Positions 1 through 8,432 of a stretch of DNA of 64,000 bases are shown here, one piece after another. The translations under genes and the position numbers were made by a program. The number at the start of each line of letters is the position of its first letter. The stretch's first letter is position 1. Origin of the DNA: Porphyromonas macacae DSM 20710 = JCM 13914 (GTDB lineage: Bacteria; Bacteroidota; Bacteroidia; Bacteroidales; Porphyromonadaceae); the NCBI RefSeq assembly GCF_000379945.1, contig NZ_KB904136.1, positions 52,186-116,185 of the forward strand, written 5' to 3'. The notes beneath the pieces were generated by a model that saw only the letters and a program-made list of their open reading frames with translations, was not told the DNA's origin and did not search any database.

Positions 1-298
1 CTCCTACCAGAATTTCCTGCTTGATTTCTAACCCTACGAGGAAGAAGAAAACAGCCATTAAAGCATCGTTGACAAACTGCAAAAGGGTCATGTTTTGTCC
101 GTTGTGTTCGAATAGGCTGTAGCCGCCCACACTCAAAACAATCTTTTGGTTTAGGAATTGCTGATAACTTTCATGCCATGCCGAATTAGCCAGCAGTATG
201 GCAAGAATAGCTGCTCCGAACAATAATACGGATCCGTTGGGGCGCAGGTTTGAAAGCCGCCTCAGAGGGAATACACGGTTTTTTGTTTCTGTGTTCAT
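1..298 (-). CDS. nhaA: Na+/H+ antiporter NhaA, N-terminal part, cut by window edge
   Basis: Reading the minus strand from an ATG at 298-296 gives 99 codons that run off the left edge. The N-terminus is basic, then comes a first membrane helix (VLLFGAAILAILLANS), and later the stretch NDALMAVFFFLVGLEIKQE, which is a strong signature of NhaA. NhaA exchanges cytoplasmic sodium for external protons across the inner membrane and helps sodium and pH homeostasis. Only the first quarter of the usual roughly 390-440 residues is present, so nothing can be said about whether the gene is intact. Confidence 0.9.
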   Translation of the reverse strand, partial: MNTETKNRVFPLRRLSNLRPNGSVLLFGAAILAILLANSAWHESYQQFLNQKIVLSVGGYSLFEHNGQNMTLLQFVNDALMAVFFFLVGLEIKQEILVG

Positions 299-519
299 CG
301 TTAAAAAGGGAATTTTTATGTTTTATTTTTATTATCTGTAATCTTATCTCCGGGCATCTCTGTTCGGATGATCTTTTTTCTGAAAATATTTATGGTTTAG
401 AGTGATTGTTACAAAAATAGTAATCCGGTATGATTTTAACAATTTTATGAGCAAAGAGTAAGTGAAGAAAAGGCTTTTTCTCGATAATTGTGACTATGTG
501 TTATCCGTGTACGGAGAAA

Positions 520-549
520 CAAAAGGGATGTCTCCCGACATCCCTTTTG
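520..549 (+). terminator. Strong hairpin, possible terminator or attenuator
   Basis: CAAAAGGGATGT (520-531) and ACATCCCTTTTG (538-549) are perfect complements around a 6-base loop. The right arm supplies TTTT on the + strand and the left arm does so on the - strand, so it could stop transcription in either direction. No gene ends here, so its client is unclear. Confidence 0.5.
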
Positions 550-901
550 TTGCATTGTTAACCTTAAATCTAATACTATTATGAAAAAACCACGTAACAA
601 ATATAATAATGTTTTTTTAATAAGCAATCGTTTTGCTATCCAATTTTTTATTTTTATGTGTGATTGTTTGTTTATTTCCGTTTTTACTGACAAAGTGTTT
701 GGGTGCTTTTCTTCTTTATTCCTTATGGATAATCATAGTTCTGTTTATTTGAAGAGAAGAGAGAAGGCATATAAATGAAATGATATAAAAGATTTTCGTG
801 TGAAAATTTCGATTTTACCGTTTGCCGGTGATACCTTTTATTTAACTGCTTTTTTATCAGTATTTTATATTTTATTAAAAATAGCGTTGGAGAAACTTGA
901 G

Positions 902-1023
902 GTGTACTGAAAAATTTTCTGCCTGATGGTTGAAAACTCTTAGCGCTACGGATTTTCAACGAAGTTAACTTGGATTTTTTTTCTTTGCCTGAAGAATTTT
1001 CAACCATCAGGCAGAGAATTTTT
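902..1023. repeat. Palindromic repeat family R1, copy 1 (MITE/REP-like)
   Basis: Arms of 27 bp at 910-936 and 997-1023 are inverted complements with one mismatch, around the core TTCTCTGCCTGATGG. The interior carries AGTTAACTTGGATTTTTTTT and TTTGCCTGAAGAATTTTCAA. The same interior and arms recur at 38575-38662 and 56526-56631. The outer left end GGTGTACTGAAAAATT is the complement of the outer right end of copy 3 (AATTTTTCAGTACAC), so the full element has longer terminal inverted repeats. This copy has about 20 extra bases between the left arm and the interior compared with the other two. It encodes no protein. Confidence 0.85.
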
Positions 1024-1210
1024 GTTTGTTTGGAGAACGATTCTTTTTATAATGGAAAGTTCTGAAAGAGAGCATATTATGTCCGATTCGGGTTTGCTCG
1101 GTATTATGGTTGCAAAGAGGTCGTTGACACAATCCTTTTCTTGTTTTTGCTGAAATTGGCTGATATGGGTTATACCCTTTTTCTTTATAATGGGTTGGAG
1201 TGAATTTTAT

Positions 1211-1240
1211 TTTGTTTTAATGAATTTATTCTTATCTTTG
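1211..1240 (+). promoter_or_regulatory. Bacteroidetes-type promoter of the receptor gene at 1299
   Basis: TTTG (1211-1214), 18 bases, then TATCTTTG (1233-1240) fit the Bacteroidetes primary sigma consensus. The start codon lies about 60 bases downstream. Assigned by consensus only. Confidence 0.55.
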
Positions 1241-1298
1241 GTGTACTACTTATGTAGAACGCAGGTAGTCATTGAATTTTATAATATATTAATAAGGT

Positions 1299-3833
1299 AT
1301 GAAGAGATTGATATTAGGGGCATTCTTTTTGCTGTCTTCTGTCGGGCATGTGTTGTATGCCCAAAATTCCTCGAAGAACGTGAAGTTAGAAACCAAAGCC
1401 ACAGGCCATATTGTGGAGTCTGATGGTTCTTCTGTTCCTTTTGCCACGGTGCGAATTAAGCCGTCTTTACAGGATAGCACTCTTTCTTATAACCAGATTA
1501 CGGATAATGAGGGTATGTTCAGAATTGCTCTGCCGCGGGCGAAGAGCTACAAACTGATTGTGTCGTTTGTCGGAATGAAAACTTTGGAAAAGGAATTTTC
1601 TATTCCCGAGGGCTCTTCATCCTTCTCATTGGGCAAGTTGGTTTTGGCAGGCGAGAGTACCGATCTGCAAGGTATAACTGTGAGAAAAGCCCGTCCGTTG
1701 GTCAAAATGGATGTGGATAAAATATCTTACAGCATCAAGGAAGATCCGGAGAGTAAAACTTCGGATTTATTGAAGATGCTCAGGAAAGTTCCCCTGGTTA
1801 CGGTGGACGGGCAGGGCAATATACAGGTAAACGGCTCTTCCGATTTCAAAATATACCTTAATGGTAAGCCGAGCAAAATGATGGATAAGAATGCAAAAGA
1901 TGTTTTACGCAGTATCCCTGCCAACTCCATCAAGAATGTGGAGGTCATTACTGATCCGGGGGTGAAATTCGATGCAGAAAGCGGAAGCGCCATTTTGAAC
2001 ATCGTTACCGATTCGGGGCAAGGATTGGTGGGCTTTTCGGGTTCTCTAAACGGATCGGTGGATAACAACGGTTCGGTGCACTCCGGCCTTTTTCTCAATG
2101 CCAAGAAAGGTAAGTGGGGGCTTTCCGGCAATTATAACCTGGGTAAACAGCGAATGCCCAAGAGTGAGGTGTGGTCTGAAACCAGAACTCCGAATCTGCA
2201 CAGTATCAATGAGGGGACTAATAAGATGAATAATTATTACCATTTTTTCAATGCTACTCTTACTTTCGAGATAGACTCTTTGAATCTTTTTTCTCTGTCC
2301 GGAAATGGTTTGATTTGGGGTAGCAATTCTTCTTCCGGGTCCTTCGAGCGTACATTGATGAATAATACCATTGCATCGTTGTACAGACAAAAGAGTATAG
2401 CCGATATGGATGGAGGCAATCTGACTGTAAATGCGGACTTTCAGCATGCTACTTCTACTCCGGGGGAACTTCTGACAATAAGTTATCGGTTCGATCATGC
2501 ACCGAATAATTCCAAAGACAACTTGATGCGCGAACAGCTGGATCCGGTAAGCGGCAACTTGCTTCCTGATAAATATGCGGAGCAATTTTCAAAGAACGAG
2601 GCTTCGATGAATGAGCATACAGCACAGGTGGATTACACAAAGCCGCTCTTCGGAGCCCGTAAGCACAATCTTGAATCCGGAGTCAAATACATTGCCCGCA
2701 GGTCTCAGAGCGAACCGTTGTATCGGATCAGATACTCGCCTGATGGGGCATTTGTTCCCGGTTCACTTTACGGGCAGGATAAAAATGCCGGGATTATGAA
2801 TTACAATCAGGATATCTATGCGGCTTATTTTTCGGTTTCTTCCAAATGGACAGGTAAAATAAGTACGAAAGCCGGGGTACGTTTGGAAGGCGGAAAACTG
2901 AGTGTTAAATATAAGGAACGGTCCGAAGCCGATTTTAAGAATTCTTTTTTGGATTGGGTACCTCAGATACGGATCAATTATAACCCATCTTTGTATAATC
3001 AGTTTTCTTTGAATTACAACTTCAGAATAAGAAGGCCCGGTGTTACACAGATGAATCCGTACAGAAATCAGCAAAATGCCTATTCGGTGCGGTTCGGTAA
3101 TCCGGAATTGGAGGCTCAGCGCAATCATAATCTGGGGCTTACCTATAATCGTTTCAGCGGTAAATTTACATTTAACTCTTCTGTGACTTATTCGTTTAGT
3201 AATAATGCTATTCAGTCCTATACTTTTACGGATGACAAAGATCCTCAACTGCTACAAACGACTTACGGTAATTTGGGTAAAAGCCGAAGTGTTACTTTTA
3301 GTCTTTTCGGGAATTATACACCATGGGCCTGGCTGCGTATTTTCGCTCAGGGCAATACCTCATATAATTATCTCAACAGTGTATCTGTAAAAAGCAGCGA
3401 CGAGTGGTGGGGGAGTATGGCCTTTTTGAGTACGCAGTTTACCATGCCGAAACAGTGGAACCTCTTTTTGGTCGGCGGCTTTTTCTCCAACGCCGGTTTT
3501 CAGCAGAAAAACACCTCGAATTATTTTTCTGCCATGACATTAAGCAAAGGATTGTTTAATGAGAAGCTGAACTTATCCCTGACTTTGAGTGAGCCGTTCA
3601 GGTCTAAGGTTACCTATAAATCCGGATCTAAAGGGCAGGGGTTTGAAACGAATTCGCATTTTACCAATTTGAGCGCTCGTTCGATTTATTTTTCCGTACG
3701 TTACAGTTTCGGACAAATGAAGCAGCAAATCAAGAAGGTAAGCCGCGGTATCGTTAATGATGACCTGATGAATGGAGGTAATAAACAGGGAGTTCAGGGC
3801 GGACAAGGCGGTGGTGTACCAACCGGCAGATAG
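1299..3833 (+). CDS. Outer-membrane beta-barrel receptor with carboxypeptidase-regulatory-like N-domain
   Basis: The 844-residue protein starts with a signal peptide ending LYAQ (cleavage near residue 21). Next comes a carboxypeptidase-regulatory-like beta-sandwich (about 33-125, with the typical GHIVESDGSSVPFATVRI opening), a plug-like segment (about 130-235), and a long aromatic-rich beta-barrel. This arrangement matches the OMP_b-brl_3 group of TonB-receptor-like outer-membrane proteins common in Bacteroidetes. There is no SusD-like partner next to it, so a polysaccharide-utilisation role is not supported. The Gly/Gln-rich tail (GGQGGGVPTGR) replaces the usual terminal aromatic residue of a barrel, which is a little unusual. 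The substrate is unknown. It is a single-gene unit with its own promoter. Confidence 0.8.
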   Translation: MKRLILGAFFLLSSVGHVLYAQNSSKNVKLETKATGHIVESDGSSVPFATVRIKPSLQDSTLSYNQITDNEGMFRIALPRAKSYKLIVSFVGMKTLEKEFSIPEGSSSFSLGKLVLAGESTDLQGITVRKARPLVKMDVDKISYSIKEDPESKTSDLLKMLRKVPLVTVDGQGNIQVNGSSDFKIYLNGKPSKMMDKNAKDVLRSIPANSIKNVEVITDPGVKFDAESGSAILNIVTDSGQGLVGFSGSLNGSVDNNGSVHSGLFLNAKKGKWGLSGNYNLGKQRMPKSEVWSETRTPNLHSINEGTNKMNNYYHFFNATLTFEIDSLNLFSLSGNGLIWGSNSSSGSFERTLMNNTIASLYRQKSIADMDGGNLTVNADFQHATSTPGELLTISYRFDHAPNNSKDNLMREQLDPVSGNLLPDKYAEQFSKNEASMNEHTAQVDYTKPLFGARKHNLESGVKYIARRSQSEPLYRIRYSPDGAFVPGSLYGQDKNAGIMNYNQDIYAAYFSVSSKWTGKISTKAGVRLEGGKLSVKYKERSEADFKNSFLDWVPQIRINYNPSLYNQFSLNYNFRIRRPGVTQMNPYRNQQNAYSVRFGNPELEAQRNHNLGLTYNRFSGKFTFNSSVTYSFSNNAIQSYTFTDDKDPQLLQTTYGNLGKSRSVTFSLFGNYTPWAWLRIFAQGNTSYNYLNSVSVKSSDEWWGSMAFLSTQFTMPKQWNLFLVGGFFSNAGFQQKNTSNYFSAMTLSKGLFNEKLNLSLTLSEPFRSKVTYKSGSKGQGFETNSHFTNLSARSIYFSVRYSFGQMKQQIKKVSRGIVNDDLMNGGNKQGVQGGQGGGVPTGR

Positions 3834-3956
3834 TTGTATGTATCGGCAAAGTTTCAGTCGTATATTTAGCTGTCGATAAAGTAGAGGATTGGTGTCGGAA
3901 CGTAATAAGAGTTTGACCTCTGATGCGAAATTGACTGAATATAAGCAACTGATTAC

Positions 3957-3986
3957 TTGCATATTGAAGAATAAACACTAAATTTG
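3957..3986 (+). promoter_or_regulatory. Bacteroidetes-type promoter of rpmE2
   Basis: TTG (3957-3959), 19 bases, TAAATTTG (3979-3986). The leader to the rpmE2 ATG is about 70 bases. Both boxes and the spacing fit the Bacteroidetes consensus. Confidence 0.6.
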
Positions 3987-4060
3987 CAGTCCATTAACGC
4001 TCATTCTTTATCGGTTACCACCAATTTAGGAGATAAAAATAAAGACAAAAACTTACAATA

Positions 4061-4315
4061 ATGAAAAAAGGTATTCATCCCGAGAACTACAGACCGGTAG
4101 TATTTAAGGATATGTCTAATGAAGACATTTTTATTACCCGTTCTACTATCGCAACAAAAGAGACCATCGAAATCGATGGTGTAACTTATCCTCTTTGTAA
4201 AGTGGAAATTTCGAGCACATCGCATCCTTTCTTTACAGGTAAGGCTAAGCTTGTAGATACGGCCGGCCGTGTGGATAAGTTCATGAACCGTTATGGCGAT
4301 CGTAAAAAGAAATAA
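4061..4315 (+). CDS. rpmE2: 50S ribosomal protein L31, type B
   Basis: The 84-residue protein opens [17 protein letters not shown] and contains [11 protein letters not shown] and a basic C-terminus ([11 protein letters not shown]), the pattern of L31. It lacks the zinc-binding Cys pairs of the zinc-containing form, which places it in the zinc-independent type B group. It sits at the central protuberance of the large ribosomal subunit. It stands alone, with its own promoter upstream and a strong terminator downstream. Confidence 0.95.
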   Translation: MKKGIHPENYRPVVFKDMSNEDIFITRSTIATKETIEIDGVTYPLCKVEISSTSHPFFTGKAKLVDTAGRVDKFMNRYGDRKKK

Positions 4316-4387
4316 TCGGTTCCGGCACAGATATTATACTCTGATATATTGTGGGTCTTATCATTAACGGACCTGAAAAGATTTTGA

Positions 4388-4433
4388 AATACCCCATGCA
4401 GATATGCAATCTGTACGGGGTATTGTCTTTTTT
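4388..4433 (+). terminator. Intrinsic terminator after rpmE2
   Basis: ATACCCC (about 4389-4395) pairs with GGGGTAT (4417-4423), with an inner CAGAT/ATCTG stem, and is followed by GTCTTTTTT. Confidence 0.75.
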
Positions 4434-4598
4434 GCTGATATTATTATAATGTATGCGTTACGCTTTTGGCATACAATATAGAAGGGTATTTCAGCCGTTA
4501 AATAAAAACTTGAATAGGAACATTATAATAAGATAATTACCTTTGTTCCCCGAAAATCTTTTTTATAATTCTTTCAGTTTAAAGATAACAGGAGTTAT

Positions 4599-6983
4599 AT
4601 GCAGAAAAACTTGGTCATCGTAGAGTCTCCCGCTAAGGCTAAAACCATCGGCTCTTTTTTGGGAAAAGATTATAAGGTTTTATCCAGTTACGGTCATATC
4701 AGAGATCTTAAGAAACATAATCTCGGTATCGATCTTGCCAATAGTTTTGAACCCGAGTATGAAGTGCCTGAGGATAAGCAGAAAGTCGTTAATGAACTGA
4801 AAAAAGCTGCAGCGGGTGCAGAAACAGTCTGGCTGGCATCCGATGAAGACCGGGAGGGAGAGGCTATTGCATGGCATCTTTATGAAGTACTTGGGCTTAC
4901 GAAAGAAGCTACACGAAGAATTGTTTTTCACGAAATAACGAAGACGGCCATTGAAAATGCCGTTCGGAATCCGAGAGAGATAGATTTCAATTTGGTTGAT
5001 GCCCAGCAGGCCCGGAGAGTGTTGGACCGTATTGTGGGTTTTGAACTTTCTCCCGTTTTGTGGCGACGTATCAAGCCCAGTTTATCTGCAGGACGAGTAC
5101 AGTCCGTGGCCGTTCGGCTTATTGTGGAGCGCGAGCGTGAGATACAGAATTTCAAAGCCGAAATTTGGTACAAGGTGGCTGCTGTTTTTATTACGCCAAA
5201 GGGAGAAGAGCTGAAAGCCGAGCTTTCTACGCGATTTGAAAAAGAGGAAGAGGCTTACCGGTTTTTACAGAGTTGTATTGCGGAAGAGTCGTTCCGAATA
5301 TCTGCCGTAGAGAAAAAACCGGGCAAAAGATCTCCGGCTCCTCCTTTTACAACAAGTACGTTGCAACAGGAAGCTGCCAGAAAACTGGGTTACTCGGTTT
5401 CGCAAACCATGCGTATAGCGCAATCGCTTTATGAAGAAGGGCATATAACTTATATGCGTACGGACTCGGTCAATTTATCCTCTCTGGCGATGAATACGAT
5501 TAAATCCGTTATTGTCGATACCTGGGGCGAAAGTTATCACCAGCCCAGAAATTTCAAGACCAAAAGCAAAGGTGCCCAGGAAGCACACGAGGCCATCAGA
5601 CCTACTTACGCAGATCGGGAAGAAATCGAAGGTACGGCACAACAGAAAAAACTGTATGATTTGATACGTAAGCGTGCCATTGCTTCACAGATGACCGACG
5701 CAAAATTGGAGCGTACAACCATCGAGATAGAGCATGGCAGGAATCAACCGAATTTTCAGGCACACGGAGAGGTTGTTCTGTTTCCCGGATTTTTGGGCGT
5801 TTATCTGGAAAGTAATGATGATGAAGAGCAGCCCGTAGTGCTTGGTGATGCACAGATTCTTCCTTCGGTACATTCGGGAGATGAATTGATGCTTGTTCAG
5901 GCCACAGCTACTGAACGCTTCACCCAAAGGCCGTCGAGATATTCCGAGGCCACGCTGGTACGCAAGATGGAAGAGCTCGGTATTGGAAGACCTTCTACTT
6001 ATGCACCTACCATTCAGACGATTCAGAACCGGGAGTATGTAGAGCGTGCCGACAAGCCGGCCGAGAAGAGAAACTATGTGGAAATGACGCTGAAAAACGG
6101 AAGCATAGATACCCGGACCCTTACGGAATCGTATGGAGCAGAGCGCAGCAAACTTTTCCCTACGGATATAGGTGTGGTGGTTAATGATTTCCTTATAGAA
6201 AGCTTTCCGAATATTGTTAACTATAACTTTACCGCCAAGGTTGAAGAACAGTTTGATAAAGTTGCTGCCGGAAAACAGGATTGGCAAAAACTGATAGATC
6301 GTTTTTATAAGGATTTCCATCCGCAGGTCGAAGATGCGTCAGAGCTCGATCCGTCGCATCGTGTGGGTGAGCGGATATTGGGAAAAGACCCGCAGGGGCG
6401 TGTGGTGTCTGTTCGTATCGGCCGCTATGGCCCTATGGCTCAGGTGGGTAATGGGGATGATACCGAAAAACCCCGTTTTGCAAAACTCCTTCCGGAGCAA
6501 TCCATTACTTCCATTACACTTCAAGATGCATTGAAGCTGTTCGATTTGCCCCGTACTCCGGGTGAATATCAGGGTCATCCGGTACAGATAGCAAGTGGTC
6601 GTTTCGGACCTTATGTGCGTTATAAGAATAAGTTCGTGAGCATACCGCAAAGTCTGGATCCTTTACAAATTACCCTGGACGAGGCTGTCGAACTGATTAA
6701 GATGAAGGAAGAGGCCGAGAAGAAAAGTTTGCTGAAATCTTTCTCGGAAGAACCTGAGCTGGAGATAAGAACAGGACGATTCGGCGCCTACATCAAGTAT
6801 AAGGGAAGCAATTATAAGATACCTAAGGAGGTTGAAGATGCCGCCTCTCTTTCTTTGGAGCAGTGTCGTCAAATTATATCTGATACACCGGAGAAAAAAA
6901 ACAAATCTGCCGGTAAAAAGACAGCAAAGAAAACATCCGGAAAAGCTGCTTCCAAAAAGAAGACAGCAGCAAATAAAGCATAG
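4599..6983 (+). CDS. topA: DNA topoisomerase I
   Basis: The 794-residue type IA topoisomerase relaxes negative supercoils by a transient 5'-phosphotyrosine link. The Toprim domain is at the N-terminus (NLVIVESPAKAKT, then the metal-binding DEDREGE at 82-88). The catalytic Tyr is Tyr285 in GHITYMRTDS. The C-terminal third holds repeated GRFGPY/GRFGAY-type modules (roughly 640-750) instead of the Cys4 zinc fingers of the E. coli enzyme. It ends in a Lys/Ala-rich tail (about 760-794) that probably contacts DNA or RNA polymerase. The -7 box TACCTTTG lies at 4538-4545. truA follows after 17 bases and is probably cotranscribed. Confidence 0.97.
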   Translation: MQKNLVIVESPAKAKTIGSFLGKDYKVLSSYGHIRDLKKHNLGIDLANSFEPEYEVPEDKQKVVNELKKAAAGAETVWLASDEDREGEAIAWHLYEVLGLTKEATRRIVFHEITKTAIENAVRNPREIDFNLVDAQQARRVLDRIVGFELSPVLWRRIKPSLSAGRVQSVAVRLIVEREREIQNFKAEIWYKVAAVFITPKGEELKAELSTRFEKEEEAYRFLQSCIAEESFRISAVEKKPGKRSPAPPFTTSTLQQEAARKLGYSVSQTMRIAQSLYEEGHITYMRTDSVNLSSLAMNTIKSVIVDTWGESYHQPRNFKTKSKGAQEAHEAIRPTYADREEIEGTAQQKKLYDLIRKRAIASQMTDAKLERTTIEIEHGRNQPNFQAHGEVVLFPGFLGVYLESNDDEEQPVVLGDAQILPSVHSGDELMLVQATATERFTQRPSRYSEATLVRKMEELGIGRPSTYAPTIQTIQNREYVERADKPAEKRNYVEMTLKNGSIDTRTLTESYGAERSKLFPTDIGVVVNDFLIESFPNIVNYNFTAKVEEQFDKVAAGKQDWQKLIDRFYKDFHPQVEDASELDPSHRVGERILGKDPQGRVVSVRIGRYGPMAQVGNGDDTEKPRFAKLLPEQSITSITLQDALKLFDLPRTPGEYQGHPVQIASGRFGPYVRYKNKFVSIPQSLDPLQITLDEAVELIKMKEEAEKKSLLKSFSEEPELEIRTGRFGAYIKYKGSNYKIPKEVEDAASLSLEQCRQIISDTPEKKNKSAGKKTAKKTSGKAASKKKTAANKA

Positions 6984-7000
6984 ACAGTATCTGATCGGGT

Positions 7001-7753
7001 ATGCGTTATTTTATCTATCTCAGTTACGACGGAACCGACTACAGCGGTTGGCAAACACAGCCTAATGCCGTTACGGTGCAGGAGGTTATAGAAAAAGCCC
7101 TTTCGTTGATGTTGAGACAGCCGGTAGCCATTGTTGGAGCCGGACGAACGGATGCCGGCGTGCATGCCCGTTCGATGGTGGCACATGTCGATTTGCCCTT
7201 GTCTCCCGATGAAATACAACCGCTGTTGCAACGGTTAAACGGATATTTACCACCCGATATCGCCATTCATTGTTTTAAGCCTGTAACAGATGAAGCGCAT
7301 GCACGATTCGATGCTTTGTGGCGAACTTATCATTATTACATTTCCGAAGCCAAAGATCCGTTTGATTATCGCTTTTCTTTGCGTACACATGCTCCTCTGG
7401 ATTTTGAATTGATGAACAGGGCTGCCGCTTTGCTTCTGGAGCATGAGGATTTTACCAGTTTCAGCAAAATGCACACGGATGTGAAGACCAATCTCTGCAA
7501 AGTGAAAGATGCAAGATGGATTTGGCATCAGGAGGAAGGCAAGGGCTGCTTTTCGATTTCTGCCAATCGTTTTTTACGCGGAATGGTACGGGCTATAGTG
7601 GGAACATTACTGCCATTGGGTCGTGGGAAACTGTCTATCGAACAGTTTGAGTACATTATCAAAGCGCAGGATCGCTCATTGGCCGGTTCGGCTGCTCCTC
7701 CGCAGGGGTTGTTTATGGAGCACATCGAGTATCCCCAAAGTATATTTTTGTAA
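7001..7753 (+). CDS. truA: tRNA pseudouridine(38-40) synthase TruA
   Basis: The 250-residue enzyme isomerises uridines 38-40 of the tRNA anticodon arm. The N-terminus YLSYDGTDYSGWQ and the catalytic motif GRTDAGVHA (Asp51) are diagnostic. NRFLRGMVRAIVGTLL near residue 190 is the second conserved TruA block. Length is normal for the family. It follows topA by 17 bases in the same direction. Confidence 0.96.
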   Translation: MRYFIYLSYDGTDYSGWQTQPNAVTVQEVIEKALSLMLRQPVAIVGAGRTDAGVHARSMVAHVDLPLSPDEIQPLLQRLNGYLPPDIAIHCFKPVTDEAHARFDALWRTYHYYISEAKDPFDYRFSLRTHAPLDFELMNRAAALLLEHEDFTSFSKMHTDVKTNLCKVKDARWIWHQEEGKGCFSISANRFLRGMVRAIVGTLLPLGRGKLSIEQFEYIIKAQDRSLAGSAAPPQGLFMEHIEYPQSIFL

Positions 7754-7908
7754 ATAATCCTGCTGCTTATTCTCCTAATCCGAATAAAGCCGCTTAACTC
7801 TTATATGAGAGATGGCTTTGGGGAAGTCAATCTTTTTATGCCTTTAGAGATACTGTCTTCCGGTGGTTTTTTATGGAAGAGAATTTCTGTTTCTGCAAAA
7901 TGTTTTTC

Positions 7909-7948
7909 AGATACTCATTTGTAGGAAACTACCAAATAATGAGTATCT
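7909..7948. promoter_or_regulatory. Inverted repeat overlapping the promoter of riboswitch operon 1
   Basis: AGATACTCATT (7909-7919) and AATGAGTATCT (7938-7948) are perfect 11-bp complements. They cover the -33 and -7 boxes of the promoter that drives the cobalamin riboswitch transcript. An inner GTAG/CTAC pair extends the symmetry. A protein operator is a reasonable reading. A hairpin is less likely to matter because most of it lies upstream of the expected transcription start. Confidence 0.5.
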
Positions 7949-7951
7949 TTG
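7918..7951 (+). promoter_or_regulatory. Promoter of riboswitch operon 1
   Basis: TTTG (7918-7921), 22 bases, TATCTTTG (7944-7951). Transcription would start just before the riboswitch body. Confidence 0.6.
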
Positions 7952-7957
7952 TCACCG

Positions 7958-8150
7958 TTAAGGTTCCCAGGTAACAAACTGTTGCTAAGGATTAAAAGGG
8001 AATGCCGTGCAAGTCGGCAACAGTTCCCGCTGCTGTAAGGTTGACGACCTCTTGTGAGAGGCTTGTTAGTATCGATCTTTTGCCACTATTTCCGGAGGGA
8101 ATGGGAAGGCAGATACGTAACCGAGTCAGAAGACCTGCCTTAACAGTAAA
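7958..8150 (+). ncRNA. Cobalamin (B12) riboswitch 1
   Basis: The aptamer core is clear: GGGAATGCCGTGCAAGTCGG, then CAGTTCCCGCTGCTGTAAGG (the B12-box region), a variable arm, and later GGAATGGGAAGGC with GAGTCAGAAGACCTGCC. The aptamer binds adenosyl- or other cobalamins and normally lowers expression of the gene below it. Between it and the receptor ATG lie about 280 bases. These include a hairpin with ACGGAG (8166-8171) pairing with CTCCGT (8204-8209), a candidate expression platform. The operon controlled is of siderophore-uptake type, which is unusual for this riboswitch. Confidence 0.93.
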
Positions 8151-8432
8151 TATTAAGTGTAATCTACGGAGAATAGAAGCTTAACTGATTTATTCTATGA
8201 CTACTCCGTCTAAATAGGACCAGATTATGTGCCCCGTGAAAAAACAGGGTTTTCGTTTTTTATGTTTCTTGCCTTCGTTATCGGCCTTAAGGTTTGTGAT
8301 GAAAGAGGGGAAATTAGATATCAAAAGCACATTTTTATCTTTTGTCGGAGGTTTTTCTTTGTATAAGATAAACGGTCTCATAACTTATCGTATTCCCCGG
8401 TCTGCTTCTTGGTGGCCAAATATTCTTTAGAC

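Larger units (their letters stand above)
299..1298. other. 1-kb region without a convincing gene
   Basis: This stretch separates divergently oriented nhaA and the receptor gene at 1299. It is AT-rich. It holds a perfect 12-bp hairpin (520-549), a leader-like TTAACCTTAAATCTAATACT followed by ATGAAAAAACC at 581, one copy of the palindromic repeat (902-1023), and the probable promoter of the receptor gene (1211-1240). The 65-codon frame from 581 looks like translated AT-rich DNA rather than a protein. It may be the leader of a lost gene. Confidence 0.5.

Noticed and set aside
581..778. 65-codon frame starting ATGAAAAAACC
   Set aside because: Composition is that of AT-rich non-coding DNA and it has no recognisable pattern. 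It is noted as a possible gene remnant only.
8227..8430. 67-codon frame between riboswitch 1 and the receptor gene
   Set aside because: It lies in the riboswitch leader, ends just before the receptor start, and has no recognisable features. It could be a leader peptide but is not supported.
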